Source: Agromyces bracchium (GTDB lineage Bacteria; Actinomycetota; Actinomycetes; Actinomycetales; Microbacteriaceae). Taken from it: a DNA stretch of 64,000 bases. Under the pieces are notes generated by a model. That model saw nothing but the letters and a program-made list of their open reading frames with translations. It ran no database searches and was not told the origin of the DNA. A program made the position numbers and the translations under genes. Below, in pieces: positions 15,936 through 24,482 of this stretch (positions within the stretch are counted from its first letter, which is position 1; each line of letters begins with the position of its first letter). Location of the stretch: contig NZ_WMLB01000006.1 in NCBI RefSeq assembly GCF_009709675.1, forward strand, positions 267,730-331,729. The letters are read 5' to 3'.

Positions 15936-17015
15936 GTGGGAACGGGACGGGCGGCACCGCGCACGCGGCGCGTCGGGCGAGTTCGGCGTGCACCGCGCGA
16001 GCGGGTCGTCGCCGCGCCGGGGCGCGATCGCGCGCTTCCCGCGTCGACCGACGGCGAGGGCGTGTTCGTCGTCCTGAACCGCTCGGCCGGCACGAGCGTC
16101 GTCCGCTCCGACCCCGCGAACGTGCTGCGGGAGCGCCTCCCGCAGGCCGAACTGCATTTCCTCGAGCCGGGCGAGGACCCGGCGGCCGTCGTCGCCGACG
16201 CGCTCGCGCGGCCGGCTGCGCCCCGCATCGTCGGCGTCTGCGGCGGCGACGGGTCGGTGGCCGCGGTCGCGCACGTGGCCCGCAGAGCGGGCGTGCCGCT
16301 CCTCGTCGTGCCGGGCGGCACGTTCAACCACTTCGCGCGCACGGCGGGCGTGGCGTCGGCCGACGATGCCGTCGACGCCCTCCAGGCGGGCGAGGGCGTG
16401 CGGGCGGATGTCGCCGAGCTCGTGTTCGGCGAGACCGAACCGATCACGGTCATGAACGCTGCGTCGGTCGGCGTCTACCCCGACGTCATCGCGCTGCGCG
16501 AGCAGCTGCGGCCTCGGCTCGGGAAGTGGCTCGCCGGCATCATCGCCGCGGAGCGTGTGCTGCGCCGCACCGACCCGGTCGCGGTCGTGATCGAAGGGCG
16601 ACGTGCCGAGGTCTGGGCGCTCTTCGTCGGCGTCGGGCGCAACGACCGCGGCATCCACGCGCCGCTGCAGCGGCGCGAGCTCGACGACGGCGTGCTCGAC
16701 GTGCGCGTGCTGCACCGCGGCTCGCGGACGGGCGCGATCGCGGCCCTCGCGTTCGGCCAGCGGACGGCCGCCGTGCTCCGTCGGCTCCGGCTCGTGCCCG
16801 AACGCGTCGAGGCGTTCCGGACCACCGATCTCACGGTCGACGTGCGGCCTCGGAACGGACAACCGCCCGGGTTCGTGCACGACGGCGAGATCGCGCTCGA
16901 GGCGCCGGCCGCGGCATCCGCCGACCTGTCGGCACCCGGCTATCGCACGCGCATCCGCGTGGTTCCGGGCGCGGTCGACGTCTACCGGCCGGCGACGCAC
17001 CCGCCCGCACGCTGA
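15936..17015 (+). CDS. Diacylglycerol/lipid kinase family protein
   Basis: Encodes 359 residues. The DAGK catalytic domain is marked by the glycine loop CGGDGSVAAVA (near residue 103) and VVPGGTFNHFARTAGV, with the YegS/LCB5-like C-terminal lobe containing GIHAPLQRREL, DDGVLDVRVL and HDGEIAL. It phosphorylates a lipid, probably diacylglycerol. The first ~35 residues are Arg-rich and not conserved in the family, so translation could also start further in, but a leaderless GTG with a -10 box supports this start. Located directly after the two-component genes, with its own promoter. Confidence 0.85.
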   Translation: MGTGRAAPRTRRVGRVRRAPRERVVAAPGRDRALPASTDGEGVFVVLNRSAGTSVVRSDPANVLRERLPQAELHFLEPGEDPAAVVADALARPAAPRIVGVCGGDGSVAAVAHVARRAGVPLLVVPGGTFNHFARTAGVASADDAVDALQAGEGVRADVAELVFGETEPITVMNAASVGVYPDVIALREQLRPRLGKWLAGIIAAERVLRRTDPVAVVIEGRRAEVWALFVGVGRNDRGIHAPLQRRELDDGVLDVRVLHRGSRTGAIAALAFGQRTAAVLRRLRLVPERVEAFRTTDLTVDVRPRNGQPPGFVHDGEIALEAPAAASADLSAPGYRTRIRVVPGAVDVYRPATHPPAR

Positions 17016-17017
17016 GG

Positions 17018-17407
17018 TCAGCCGAGGTCGACGACCGCGACGCCCACCTCCACCGCCGCGCGGGCGAGCCGGGCGTCCAAAGTCGCGAGCGGATGCCGCG
17101 TCGTCATGGCGGCGTCGAGCACGCAGCAGTCCGGCAGCTTCAGCCCGGTCTCGACGCGCAGTCGCGCGAGCCGGAACGCCCCACCTTCGCCGGGTGACCA
17201 CTCCGCGATGCCGAGCGAACCGAGGTGCTGCTCGGCGACGGCGCCCCGCCCGACGCGGATCGGTCCGAGGAGGACCTCGGTCAGCGTCATGGCATGCAGG
17301 AGGAACCCCTCGTCGGGGTGGTCCCGGAAGAACTGCGTGGCGGCGGCGTGGTGCGCGTCGTGCGAAGCGAGGTGCGCGATGACCACGCTCGCGTCGAGCA
17401 CGATCAC
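17018..17407 (-). CDS. PIN-domain ribonuclease toxin (VapC-like)
   Basis: Encodes 129 residues. The four acidic PIN residues are present: Asp5 in VLDASVVIAHL, Glu44 in TLTEVLLGP, Asp93 in LKLPDCCVLDAA and Asp111 in TLDARLARAA. PIN toxins cut tRNA or rRNA. The GTG start overlaps the antitoxin stop as GTGA (17404-17407), so translation is coupled. The gene ends two bases from the lipid kinase stop on the other strand. Confidence 0.9.
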   Translation of the reverse strand: MIVLDASVVIAHLASHDAHHAAATQFFRDHPDEGFLLHAMTLTEVLLGPIRVGRGAVAEQHLGSLGIAEWSPGEGGAFRLARLRVETGLKLPDCCVLDAAMTTRHPLATLDARLARAAVEVGVAVVDLG

Positions 17408-17667
17408 TCGGGCCACTCCGCACGCAGGTTCTCGAGGTAGCCCGGTTCGTACGCGACGTCGAGGGCGCCTTCGGTGAGATCGACGGTCGCTCGCCACTCG
17501 CCCGCTCGGTCGCGCTCCTCCTCTTCGAGCGTCGCCGCGGCGCGCTCGAAGATGTGCGAGACCAACTCGGCCCGACCGGCACCGGGCCACGCCCTCGCAG
17601 CGGCGCGCAGCGCGCGTTCGACTTCCGGGGTCTCGGTGACCTGGAATCGCGGACGGAGGGTGGGCAT
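17404..17667 (-). CDS. Antitoxin partner of the PIN toxin
   Basis: Encodes 87 residues from ATG 17665-17667. The N-terminal half (TLRPRFQVTETPEVERALRAA) looks like a small DNA-binding antitoxin with strand then helix, and the acidic C-terminus (EEEERDRAGEW ... LENLRAEWPE) would wrap the toxin. It is not an obvious AbrB or Phd type by eye. Position ahead of, and overlap with, the PIN gene is the main evidence. Confidence 0.75.
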   Translation of the reverse strand: MPTLRPRFQVTETPEVERALRAAARAWPGAGRAELVSHIFERAAATLEEEERDRAGEWRATVDLTEGALDVAYEPGYLENLRAEWPE

Positions 17668-17759
17668 GGCGCGAGTGTACCACCGCGAGAATCGGTGCAA
17701 CACTTCCGGCCTCGAGACGACGCATCGACGCCGCGGGCCGCGGCATCCGTCACCGGACC

Positions 17760-18953
17760 CTAGAGCTCGACGCCCACCAGCACGGGCTCGGGGTGCAGCA
17801 CGATCCCGAACTCGGCCTGCACTCGGCCCTGCACGAACCGCGCGAGCTGGGCGAGCTCCTCGGCGCTCGCGCCGCCCCGGTTCGTGAGGGCGAGCGTGTG
17901 CTTCGACGAGATCGCCGCGCGCGAGCCCGGCAGGGCGAAACCGCGACGGATGCCGCTCTGCTCGATCAGCCACGCGGCCGAGAGCTTCACGAGCGGCTCG
18001 GACGGATCGGCGTGGGCGTGCGCCTCGGCCGCCTCGACCTCGGCCTGGTGGGCGAGGAACGCGTCGAGCGGCGACTGCGCCTCGAGTTCGGCGAGCGGCA
18101 CGACCTCGTCGGGCTCCTCGGGCTCGACGTACCAGCGCGGGGCGTCGCCGGGCAGCGTCCGCGCGACGTGCTCCGAGACGATCGGGTTGGTGAAGAACGA
18201 GCCGGCGCTCACCGAGTCGGGGTCGTCGGGGTCGAGCACCATGCCCTTGCCCGAGCGGAGCGCGAGCACCGCCTCGCGCACGTCGGCGATCGGCACGCGG
18301 TCGCCGAGTTGCACGCCGAGCGCGCCCGCGAGCTGCGCGTATGCGACGGGCGTGCCGAGCGCTTGGCCGAGCACCTCGCGCTCGGCGGTCGTGTCGTGCA
18401 GGGCGACCTCGATCGAGACGACGACGCCCGCGAGGCCCTCCTTCAGCACCGACGTACGGTAGCCGAGCTCGAGTTCGTCGGCCGACATGCGGCGCGGCCG
18501 ATCCGCGCCCTCGTCGAGGACCTCGATCGCGACGAGGGCATCCGAGAGCTCCTGGCCGTAGGCGCCGATGTTCTGCACCGGCGCCGCGCCCACCGAGCCG
18601 GGGATGCCGCTCAGCGCCTCGAGCCCCGAGAACCCGCGCTCGACCGTGAAGGCCACGAGCTCGTCCCAGACCTCGCCGGCCTGCACGCGCAGGTGCACGC
18701 TGCCGGGCTGCACGCCGGGCAGCACCTCGATGCCCTTCGTCGCGATCCGGATCACGGTGCCGTGGAAGCCCTCGTCGCCGACGAGCAGGTTCGACCCGCC
18801 GCCGAGGACCATCCACCGCCCGCCCGACGCGTCGGCCTCGCGCACGAGGTCGACCAGCTCACGCTGGAGCGTCGCGGTGAGGAGTCGATCGATCGGGCCG
18901 CCGACGCGCAGCGTCGTGAGGTCGGCGAACGGGACGTCGTGCTGCTCGCTCAT
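17760..18953 (-). CDS. murB: UDP-N-acetylenolpyruvoylglucosamine reductase
   Basis: Encodes 397 residues. FAD-binding motifs TTLRVGGPIDRLL and LGGGSNLLV, the loop SGIPGSVGAAPVQNIGAYG, the catalytic serine region SAGSFFTNPIVS and the C-terminal SSKHTLALTNRG define MurB, which reduces UDP-GlcNAc-enolpyruvate to UDP-MurNAc in peptidoglycan synthesis. It is longer than E. coli MurB because of an acidic insert near residue 280 (EPEEPDEVVPLAELEAQ), common in actinobacteria. The ATG follows the hadB stop by one base, so the genes form an operon. Confidence 0.95.
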   Translation of the reverse strand: MSEQHDVPFADLTTLRVGGPIDRLLTATLQRELVDLVREADASGGRWMVLGGGSNLLVGDEGFHGTVIRIATKGIEVLPGVQPGSVHLRVQAGEVWDELVAFTVERGFSGLEALSGIPGSVGAAPVQNIGAYGQELSDALVAIEVLDEGADRPRRMSADELELGYRTSVLKEGLAGVVVSIEVALHDTTAEREVLGQALGTPVAYAQLAGALGVQLGDRVPIADVREAVLALRSGKGMVLDPDDPDSVSAGSFFTNPIVSEHVARTLPGDAPRWYVEPEEPDEVVPLAELEAQSPLDAFLAHQAEVEAAEAHAHADPSEPLVKLSAAWLIEQSGIRRGFALPGSRAAISSKHTLALTNRGGASAEELAQLARFVQGRVQAEFGIVLHPEPVLVGVEL

Positions 18954-18954
18954 G

Positions 18955-19401
18955 TCAGGCGAGCACCACGCGCACCTGCGCCTTGCCGAGCACGGTCGCC
19001 CCCTCGAAGCTCACGGTGAGGTCGACGCGCACGGCGCGCGCCTCGGCGTCGAGCTGGCCGACCTTGGCCGTGACCGAGACATCCGCCCCCGCCTCGGGGT
19101 CGACGACGACCGGCCGGGTGAAGCGCACCTGGTAGTCGGCGACACGCGCGGGGTCGCCCGCCCAGTCGACGACGGGCTGCACGGCGAGGCCCATCGTGAG
19201 CATGCCGTGCGCGAGCACGCCCGGCAGGCCCACCGACGCGGCGACGTCGTCGCGGTAGTGGATCGGGTTGAAGTCGCCCGAGGCGCCTGCGTAGCGGACG
19301 AGCGAGTCGCGGGTCAGGTGGAATGCGCGCTCGGCGACGATGTCGCCGACGGCGAGCGCGTCGAAGTCGGGGGCCGCGGGGGCGGCGGCGGTCTCGGGCA
19401 T
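18955..19401 (-). CDS. hadB: MaoC-like (R)-hydroxyacyl dehydratase, HadB-like subunit
   Basis: Encodes 148 residues of hot-dog fold. The hydratase-2 motif YAGASGDFNPIHYRDDVA carries the catalytic Asp and His, followed by GVLAHGMLTMG. In mycobacteria HadB pairs with HadA or HadC to dehydrate 3-hydroxyacyl-ACP in FAS-II; in a family without mycolic acids the role is likely an accessory or fatty acid dehydratase. Starts at the last base of the hadA stop and ends next to murB. Confidence 0.88.
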   Translation of the reverse strand: MPETAAAPAAPDFDALAVGDIVAERAFHLTRDSLVRYAGASGDFNPIHYRDDVAASVGLPGVLAHGMLTMGLAVQPVVDWAGDPARVADYQVRFTRPVVVDPEAGADVSVTAKVGQLDAEARAVRVDLTVSFEGATVLGKAQVRVVLA

Positions 19402-19847
19402 CAGTCGTCTCCTCGCACGACGAGGGTGGAGATCGCGGTGACGACGTGCGCGCCCTCCGCGTCGGTGATCACGGACTCGGCCGTGACCATCGAGTGGGCG
19501 CCGAGCGTCTTGACACTCGAGACGGTCAGCGTCGCGGTGAGCTCGTCCCCTGCGACGATGGGCCGGGTCGATGTGAACCGCTGGTCGCCGTGGACCACGC
19601 GCGAGAAGTCGATGCCCGCGTCGGGCTCGGCGAGCAGCTGCGCGAGGGTGTGCTCCTGCACGACGACGGCGAACGTCGGCGGCGCGACGATGTCGGCGTG
19701 GCCGGCCGCGCGCGCGGCGTCGACGTCGAGGTTGATCGGGTTGGTCGCGAACACGGCGCGCGCGAACTCGCGCACCTTCTCACGGCCGACGAGGTACGGC
19801 GCGGTCGGCGCGAACTCGCGCCCCTGCAGCTCGGGGTTCACTGGCAC
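19401..19847 (-). CDS. hadA: FAS1-like dehydratase domain protein, HadA-like subunit
   Basis: Encodes 148 residues, starting MPVNPELQGREF with the hot-dog N-terminal dehydratase pattern (YLVGREKVREFARAVF, VAPPTFAVVV, VHGDQRFTSTRPIVAGD). It lacks the Asp/His pair, as expected of the non-catalytic HadA partner. The GTG at 19847 has no ribosome site; TAGACT ends six bases upstream, giving a leaderless start. First gene of hadA-hadB-murB. Confidence 0.88.
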   Translation of the reverse strand: MPVNPELQGREFAPTAPYLVGREKVREFARAVFATNPINLDVDAARAAGHADIVAPPTFAVVVQEHTLAQLLAEPDAGIDFSRVVHGDQRFTSTRPIVAGDELTATLTVSSVKTLGAHSMVTAESVITDAEGAHVVTAISTLVVRGDD

Positions 19848-19853
19848 CGTGCC

Positions 19854-19859
19854 AGTCTA
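19854..19859 (-). promoter_or_regulatory. -10 box of the hadA-hadB-murB operon
   Basis: TAGACT on the minus strand, six bases before the GTG at 19847. Confidence 0.5.
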
Positions 19860-19927
19860 CGCAGCGCGCTTCGCGCGGCTTCGTCGAGGGCGGGCGAGCG
19901 GATGCCGCGGGCTCGCGTCGCGCGCCG

Positions 19928-19978
19928 CCTCAGCGCTTGCCGCGCGCTCGCGCTCCGCACTCCCTCAGCGCTTGCCGC
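19928..19978. repeat. 16-bp direct repeat duplicating the end of the DUF937 gene
   Basis: CCTCAGCGCTTGCCGC occurs at 19928-19943 and 19963-19978. The second copy contains the last codons and stop of the DUF937 gene; the first lies just beyond it. Confidence 0.7.
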
Positions 19979-20546
19979 CGCCGAGGAGCCCGCCGAGCAG
20001 GTCGCCCAGCCCGCCGAGCCCGCCGAGGCCGCCGGCCGCGCCACCCGAGGCACCGCCGCCGGCCGCACCGCCCAGCAGCCCGCCGAGCAGGTCGCCGATG
20101 CCTCCGCCGCCGCCTGTCGACGCGTCGGAGGACGACCCCTGCTGGCGCTTGGCGAACTGCCCGGCCAGGAAGCTCAGCACGATCGGCGCGAGGATCGGCA
20201 GCAGCTTCTGGATGAGGCCGGGCTCGGCCTTCCCGCCGCCCGATCCGAGCTTCTGCACCACCTGATCGGTGTTCGCACCGAACACGTTGTGCACGATCTT
20301 GTCGCCGTCGTCGGCGTCGACCTCGTCGAGGTTCACGCCGCCCTCGAACAGCTGCGGCGGATGGTGCTGCACGGCGCGTTCGAGCGAGGCCGCGCCCGCG
20401 GCATCCTGCGCGTTCGCCCCCATGCCGCCGAGGAGCGCCGGCAGCGCCTGGTCGACCGCCGCGCGCGCGGTGGCCTCGTCGACGCCGAGCCGCGAGGCGA
20501 GATCGGCGATCGGGATGTTGGCGATGATGTCGTCGTACGAGGCCAC
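19965..20546 (-). CDS. DUF937 protein with Gly-rich tail
   Basis: Encodes 193 residues from a GTG with GGAAGGA upstream. The DUF937 core has DEATARAAVDQALPALLGGM near 25-45, a short linker, and VVQKLGSGGG; then a hydrophobic stretch (IQKLLPILAPIVLSFLAGQ) and a tail of GG(L/I)GDLLGGLLGG repeats. Function of the family is unknown; the repeat tail looks like a self-assembling or amyloid-like segment, but this is inference. No signal peptide is evident. Confidence 0.85.
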   Translation of the reverse strand: MASYDDIIANIPIADLASRLGVDEATARAAVDQALPALLGGMGANAQDAAGAASLERAVQHHPPQLFEGGVNLDEVDADDGDKIVHNVFGANTDQVVQKLGSGGGKAEPGLIQKLLPILAPIVLSFLAGQFAKRQQGSSSDASTGGGGGIGDLLGGLLGGAAGGGASGGAAGGLGGLGGLGDLLGGLLGGGKR

Positions 20547-20630
20547 GGGCCGTCCTTCCGCCTGTGCGCCCTCCCCCGGGCGCCCACGCTCACGCTAGCC
20601 GCCGCGCGCGGTGCGCGGAACCCCAGCCCG

Positions 20631-21248
20631 TCAGTCCGCCTCGCGGAGCCGCGAGAGCCGCAGCCGCAGCGAGGCGAGCAGCAGGTCGAGCCCCTCCTCG
20701 AACGCCCGGTCGGACCGCGCGGCGCCGCGCTCCGCGCCCGCGAGCAGCCGCCCGAGCGTCGCGGTCGGCCCCTGCGGCTGCCAGATGTCGTCGGGCGAGG
20801 CGAGGTCGAGGCCGAACCCGAGCGCGAACGAGTCGAGGATCGCGACGACGGTGAGCACCTCGTCCTCGGGGAAGCCCGCGTCGAGGAGCCCCGTCGCGAG
20901 GTTGTCGTAGCTCGCGATGACGAGCGGGTCGGTGATCGTCTTGCCGACGATGAGCGGGATCGCGTTGGGGTGCTCGGCGTACATGCGCCGTTGGGCGCGA
21001 AGGGTCGCCGCGACGACCTCGTCCCACGTGCCCTCGGGGAGCTCGGGCAGGTACTGGGCCGCGATGCGGCCGCGGATGAGCTCGATGATCTCGTCGCGCC
21101 CGCGGACGTGGTTGTAGAGCGATGAGGGCGTGACGCCGAGGGTGCGCGCGAGCGCGTTCACGCCGAAGGGCTGCCCCGAGTCGACGAGCTCGAGTGCGGC
21201 GTCGGCGATGCGATCGGCCGACAGCAGCGGGACCTTCGGCCTCGGCAT
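20631..21248 (-). CDS. TetR-family repressor
   Basis: Encodes 205 residues. The N-terminal HTH is in DRIADAALELVDSGQPFGVN and ARTLGVTPSSLYNHVRGRDE; the C-terminal TetR_C-like domain contains LDSFALGFGLDLASPDD. I chose the ATG at 21246-21248, which has GGAGG five bases upstream, rather than the GTG two codons earlier that overlaps it. Divergent from an MFS transporter gene, which it most likely represses. Confidence 0.9.
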   Translation of the reverse strand: MPRPKVPLLSADRIADAALELVDSGQPFGVNALARTLGVTPSSLYNHVRGRDEIIELIRGRIAAQYLPELPEGTWDEVVAATLRAQRRMYAEHPNAIPLIVGKTITDPLVIASYDNLATGLLDAGFPEDEVLTVVAILDSFALGFGLDLASPDDIWQPQGPTATLGRLLAGAERGAARSDRAFEEGLDLLLASLRLRLSRLREAD

Positions 21249-21269
21249 CTGCACCTCCTCGTCGCGCCC

Positions 21270-21299
21270 AGCCTAGGGCGACGTCGGAACGGATTCCGA
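21270..21299 (-). promoter_or_regulatory. tetR promoter with overlapping palindrome
   Basis: Minus strand CGGAAT (21293-21298), 17 bases, TAGGCT (21270-21275). The -35 box lies in the palindrome TCGGAA-CGGA-TTCCGA (21284-21299), a candidate autoregulatory operator. Confidence 0.5.
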
Positions 21300-21337
21300 A
21301 TCACCTCTTCCCAACAGGCGGGTCGGCGTGAATAATA

Positions 21338-21354
21338 AACGAACAGCATTCGTT
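21338..21354. promoter_or_regulatory. Inverted repeat in the tetR-MFS spacer
   Basis: AACGAA-CAGCA-TTCGTT, in an AT-rich patch 79 bases before the MFS start; candidate TetR operator. Confidence 0.5.
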
Positions 21355-21432
21355 AGAGCGGATGCCGCACCGGGCGAACCGCGAATCCTCCCCCTTCGCA
21401 CAACGACGTGCACTCCCCGACAGGAGACTCCC

Positions 21433-22728
21433 GTGACCGACCACACTCCCACCACGCGCGTGCCGCTCCGCCTTCCGGGCGCCGTCGCGACCTTCGGCAT
21501 CGGCATCGCCGGCTACCTCGGCGTGAACCTCTCGCCGTACATGATCGCCGCGCTCCAGACCGCACTCGCCACCGACGTCCTCACCGCCAGCTGGATCGTC
21601 ACCGCGACGCTCCTCGCGACCGCGATCACCGGCCTCGTGGTCGCCCGGCTCTGCGCCGGACCCCGACGACTCGCCGTGGCCCGCATCGGACTCGTGATCG
21701 CGGCCGCCGGCTTCGGCGTCGCCGCGTTCGTCCCGGTGCCCGCCGCGGTCGTGGCCGGCCTCATCGCGGGCGGCATCGGCGCGGGCGGCGCGGTCGCCTC
21801 GTCGGGCGCGGCCCTCGCCGCCTTCATCAACCCCGAGCGCGTGGCGGGCGTCAACGGCCTCGCCAACCGCGCCGTGATCACGGTGATCCTCGCGGTCGTG
21901 CCGATGATCGGCCTGGCCCCCGCGAGCGTGTTCGGCGTGCTCTCGCTGTTCTCGCTCGCGATGCTCGCCACGACGGCGTGGCTGCCGGCGGCGCCGATCC
22001 TCGCACCCGCCGGCGCGGTCCCGACCACCGCGACCGCCGAGCCGGGCGCGCACGGCGCTGCCGCGGCATCCGTCACCGCGTTCTCGGCGAGCTCGCGACG
22101 CGTGACGATCGCCGGCCTCGCGCTGCTCGTCTGCTTCGCCCTGTGGGCCGTGAGCGAGGACTCGCTCTGGGCCATGGCCGGCGTCATCGGCGCCGAGCAG
22201 GCCGCGCTGACCCCCGAGGGCCTCGGCATCGCGCTGAGCGGCGCGACCGCGGGCGGCATCCTCGGCGCCATCCTGATCACCGTCGTCGGCGACCGCTTCG
22301 GGCGCGCGCTGCCGCTCGCGATCCTGCTCGCCGCAGGCGGCATCCTGAAGATGGTCGAGTCGACCGTGACCGACCCGACCGCGTTCATCGTCGTGTTCAT
22401 CGCGTGGAACACCATCTACGCCGTCGCGTTCCTCTACTTCGTGTCGACCGCCGCGGCGCTCGACGCCGACGGGCGCTGGTCGGGCCCGCTGCTCGCGGTC
22501 TACCTGGTGGGCTCGGCGCTCACGCCGGTGATCGGCGCCGCGCTCGTCGAGGCGTTCGGCTTCCAGGGCTTCGGCATCGTGCTCGGCATCGCGAGCTTCG
22601 CGCTCATCACCCCGGTGGTGCTCGTCGCGCGGTTCTCGCGCGAGGCGCAGGCCGCCGAGGCGACGGATGCCGCGGCCTCGCGCCTCGCTCCGGCCGACGC
22701 CGCCGACGCTCGGGAGGTCCGCGCATGA
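21433..22728 (+). CDS. MFS transporter
   Basis: Encodes 431 residues with about 12 membrane helices (for example ATFGIGIAGYLGVNLSPYM, GLIAGGIGAGGAVASSGAAL, LALLVCFALWAVSEDSLWAM, GFGIVLGIASFALITPVVL). Loop 2-3 carries a short MFS-like RLCAGPRRLAVAR. The start is the GTG at 21433 with AGGAGA upstream; the open frame continues further back but without domain support. It overlaps the amidohydrolase ATG by four bases, so the two are cotranscribed, probably under TetR control. Substrate unknown, presumably the amide or ester handled by the partner enzyme. Confidence 0.88.
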   Translation: MTDHTPTTRVPLRLPGAVATFGIGIAGYLGVNLSPYMIAALQTALATDVLTASWIVTATLLATAITGLVVARLCAGPRRLAVARIGLVIAAAGFGVAAFVPVPAAVVAGLIAGGIGAGGAVASSGAALAAFINPERVAGVNGLANRAVITVILAVVPMIGLAPASVFGVLSLFSLAMLATTAWLPAAPILAPAGAVPTTATAEPGAHGAAAASVTAFSASSRRVTIAGLALLVCFALWAVSEDSLWAMAGVIGAEQAALTPEGLGIALSGATAGGILGAILITVVGDRFGRALPLAILLAAGGILKMVESTVTDPTAFIVVFIAWNTIYAVAFLYFVSTAAALDADGRWSGPLLAVYLVGSALTPVIGAALVEAFGFQGFGIVLGIASFALITPVVLVARFSREAQAAEATDAAASRLAPADAADAREVRA

Positions 22729-24413
22729 ACCGCACCGTGTACGTGAACGCACAAGTGTTCACCGCCGACGAGCCGGAGTGGGCCGAGGCGATCGCCGTCG
22801 AGGACGGGACGATCCTCGCCGTCGGGTCGGCGGACGACGCGCGGGGTGCCGCCGCCGCCGGCGCCCCGGCCGGCTCGGATCTCGAGGTCGAGGTCGTCGA
22901 CCTCGGCGGGCGGCTCGTGCTGCCCGGCGTCGTCGACGCGCATACGCACCTCGTCATGATGGGCGAGGCGCTCGGGCGGGTCGGGCTGACCGACGCACGG
23001 TCGCTCGACGAGATCCGGGCGCGGCTCGTCGCAGCGCGGGCCGCGGCACCAGACGCGCCGCGCGTGCTCGGCCGCGGCTGGCTCTTCGACTCCGTGCCCG
23101 GCGGCGCCCCCACCGCGGCCATGCTCGACGAGGCACTGGCCGACGTGCCCGTCTACCTCGACGCCAACGACTACCACTCGTGCTGGGTCAACTCGGCGGC
23201 GCTCTCCGAGCTCGGCATCACGCGCGACACCGCCGACCCGATCGGCGGACGCGTCGGCCGCGACGCCGACGGCGAGCCCGACGGCATGCTCTACGAGACC
23301 GCCGCGCAGCAGTACGCCTGGGAGCACCTCGCCGAGCAGGCGACCGACGCCGACCGCGACGCCGCCGTCGAGCGGACCATCGCCGCCTACCTCGCGACGG
23401 GCGTCACCGGAGTCGTCGACATGGCGTTCGATGAACTCGGGCTCGCCGCGTTCCGCCGCGCCGCGGAGCGGCGCGGCGGCACCCTGCCGATCCGGGTCGT
23501 CGCGCACTGGTTCGTCGCGAACACGGGCGACGCGGCCGCGAACCTCGCCCAGGTCGCGCGTGCGGCCTCGCTCGCGGACGAGGTATCCACGCCGTGGCTC
23601 CGGATCGCCGGGATCAAGCTCGTGCTCGACGGCGTGATCGATGCGTGCACGGCCGCGATGCGGCATCCGTACGTCGACGGCACGAACGCCGAGCCGATCT
23701 GGCCGCTCGACGCGCTCGAGCCGGTGGTCGCCGCCGCCGACGCCGCGGGGCTCCAGGTCGCGATGCACGCGATCGGCGACGCCGCGAGCGGGATCGCGCT
23801 CGACGCGCTCGAGCACGCGCACGCCGTGAACGGCGAGCGCGACCGTCGGCACCGCATCGAGCACCTCGAGTACGTCGACCGGGCGGATGTCGCGCGCCTC
23901 GCGCGCCTCGGCGTCGTCGCGTCGATGCAGCCCGTGCACGCCGACCCCGCGATCTGGGCGAACTGGGCCGCGATGCTCGGCGATGAGCGCGCCGACCGCG
24001 GCTTCCCGTGGACCGAGATCACCGAGGCCGGCGCGGTGCTGGCGTTCTCGACGGACGCGCCGACGGCGCCGCACGAGGCCCTGCCGAACCTCTACGTCGC
24101 TGCGACGCGGCGATCGGCGCTCGACGACTCCTTCCCGGCGAACCATCCGGAGTACGCCGTGCCGCTCGCCGACGCCGTGCGTCACGCGACGCGCGACGCC
24201 GCGCACTCGTGCCGCGAGGAGGGTGTGCGCGGGCGTCTCGCTCCGGGGCTCGCGGCGGACTTCGCCGTGATCGACCGCGACCCGTTCGAGCTCGGGGACG
24301 ACGCGCTGCTCGAGGCCCGTGTCATCCGCACGGTCGTCGCGGGCCGCACCGCGTACGAGGCCGACGCCGGCTCGACCGAGGCGACGGACGGCGGGGCTCG
24401 CGCCGCCGCCTGA
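22725..24413 (+). CDS. Amidohydrolase family 3 (YtcJ-like) enzyme
   Basis: Encodes 562 residues. Metal ligands: HTH in GVVDAHTHLVMMG near residue 72, His in HWFVANTG, Lys-containing GIKLVLDGVIDA, His in QVAMHAIGDAA, His in RHRIEHLEY and Asp in LAFSTDAPTAP near 440. These are the hallmarks of the YtcJ-like amidohydrolase superfamily, which hydrolyses amide or N-formyl bonds of small molecules. Cytoplasmic, no signal peptide. Coupled to the upstream MFS transporter. Confidence 0.9.
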   Translation: MNRTVYVNAQVFTADEPEWAEAIAVEDGTILAVGSADDARGAAAAGAPAGSDLEVEVVDLGGRLVLPGVVDAHTHLVMMGEALGRVGLTDARSLDEIRARLVAARAAAPDAPRVLGRGWLFDSVPGGAPTAAMLDEALADVPVYLDANDYHSCWVNSAALSELGITRDTADPIGGRVGRDADGEPDGMLYETAAQQYAWEHLAEQATDADRDAAVERTIAAYLATGVTGVVDMAFDELGLAAFRRAAERRGGTLPIRVVAHWFVANTGDAAANLAQVARAASLADEVSTPWLRIAGIKLVLDGVIDACTAAMRHPYVDGTNAEPIWPLDALEPVVAAADAAGLQVAMHAIGDAASGIALDALEHAHAVNGERDRRHRIEHLEYVDRADVARLARLGVVASMQPVHADPAIWANWAAMLGDERADRGFPWTEITEAGAVLAFSTDAPTAPHEALPNLYVAATRRSALDDSFPANHPEYAVPLADAVRHATRDAAHSCREEGVRGRLAPGLAADFAVIDRDPFELGDDALLEARVIRTVVAGRTAYEADAGSTEATDGGARAAA

Positions 24414-24431
24414 CGCGCGCATTCGCAGGAT

Positions 24432-24473
24432 ATTCCGCCCGATGCCCGCCCCACGGCGCCCATCGGGCGGAAT
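24432..24473 (+). terminator. Terminator of the MFS-amidohydrolase operon
   Basis: Perfect 13-bp stem ATTCCGCCCGATG / CATCGGGCGGAAT with a 16-base loop, followed by CTCCTTCGTATTGATT. Confidence 0.8.
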
Positions 24474-24482
24474 CTCCTTCGT

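Noticed and set aside
14370..17753. Very long open frame (over 1100 codons) on the minus strand
   Set aside because: It is the mirror of the kinase, regulator and lipid kinase genes; Arg/Pro/Ala-rich with no domain, a usual artefact of high-GC third positions.
21408..22724. 1001-codon plus-strand frame reading into the amidohydrolase
   Set aside because: The upstream part is the +3 shadow of the MFS gene; the enzyme begins at ATG 22725, which overlaps the MFS stop.
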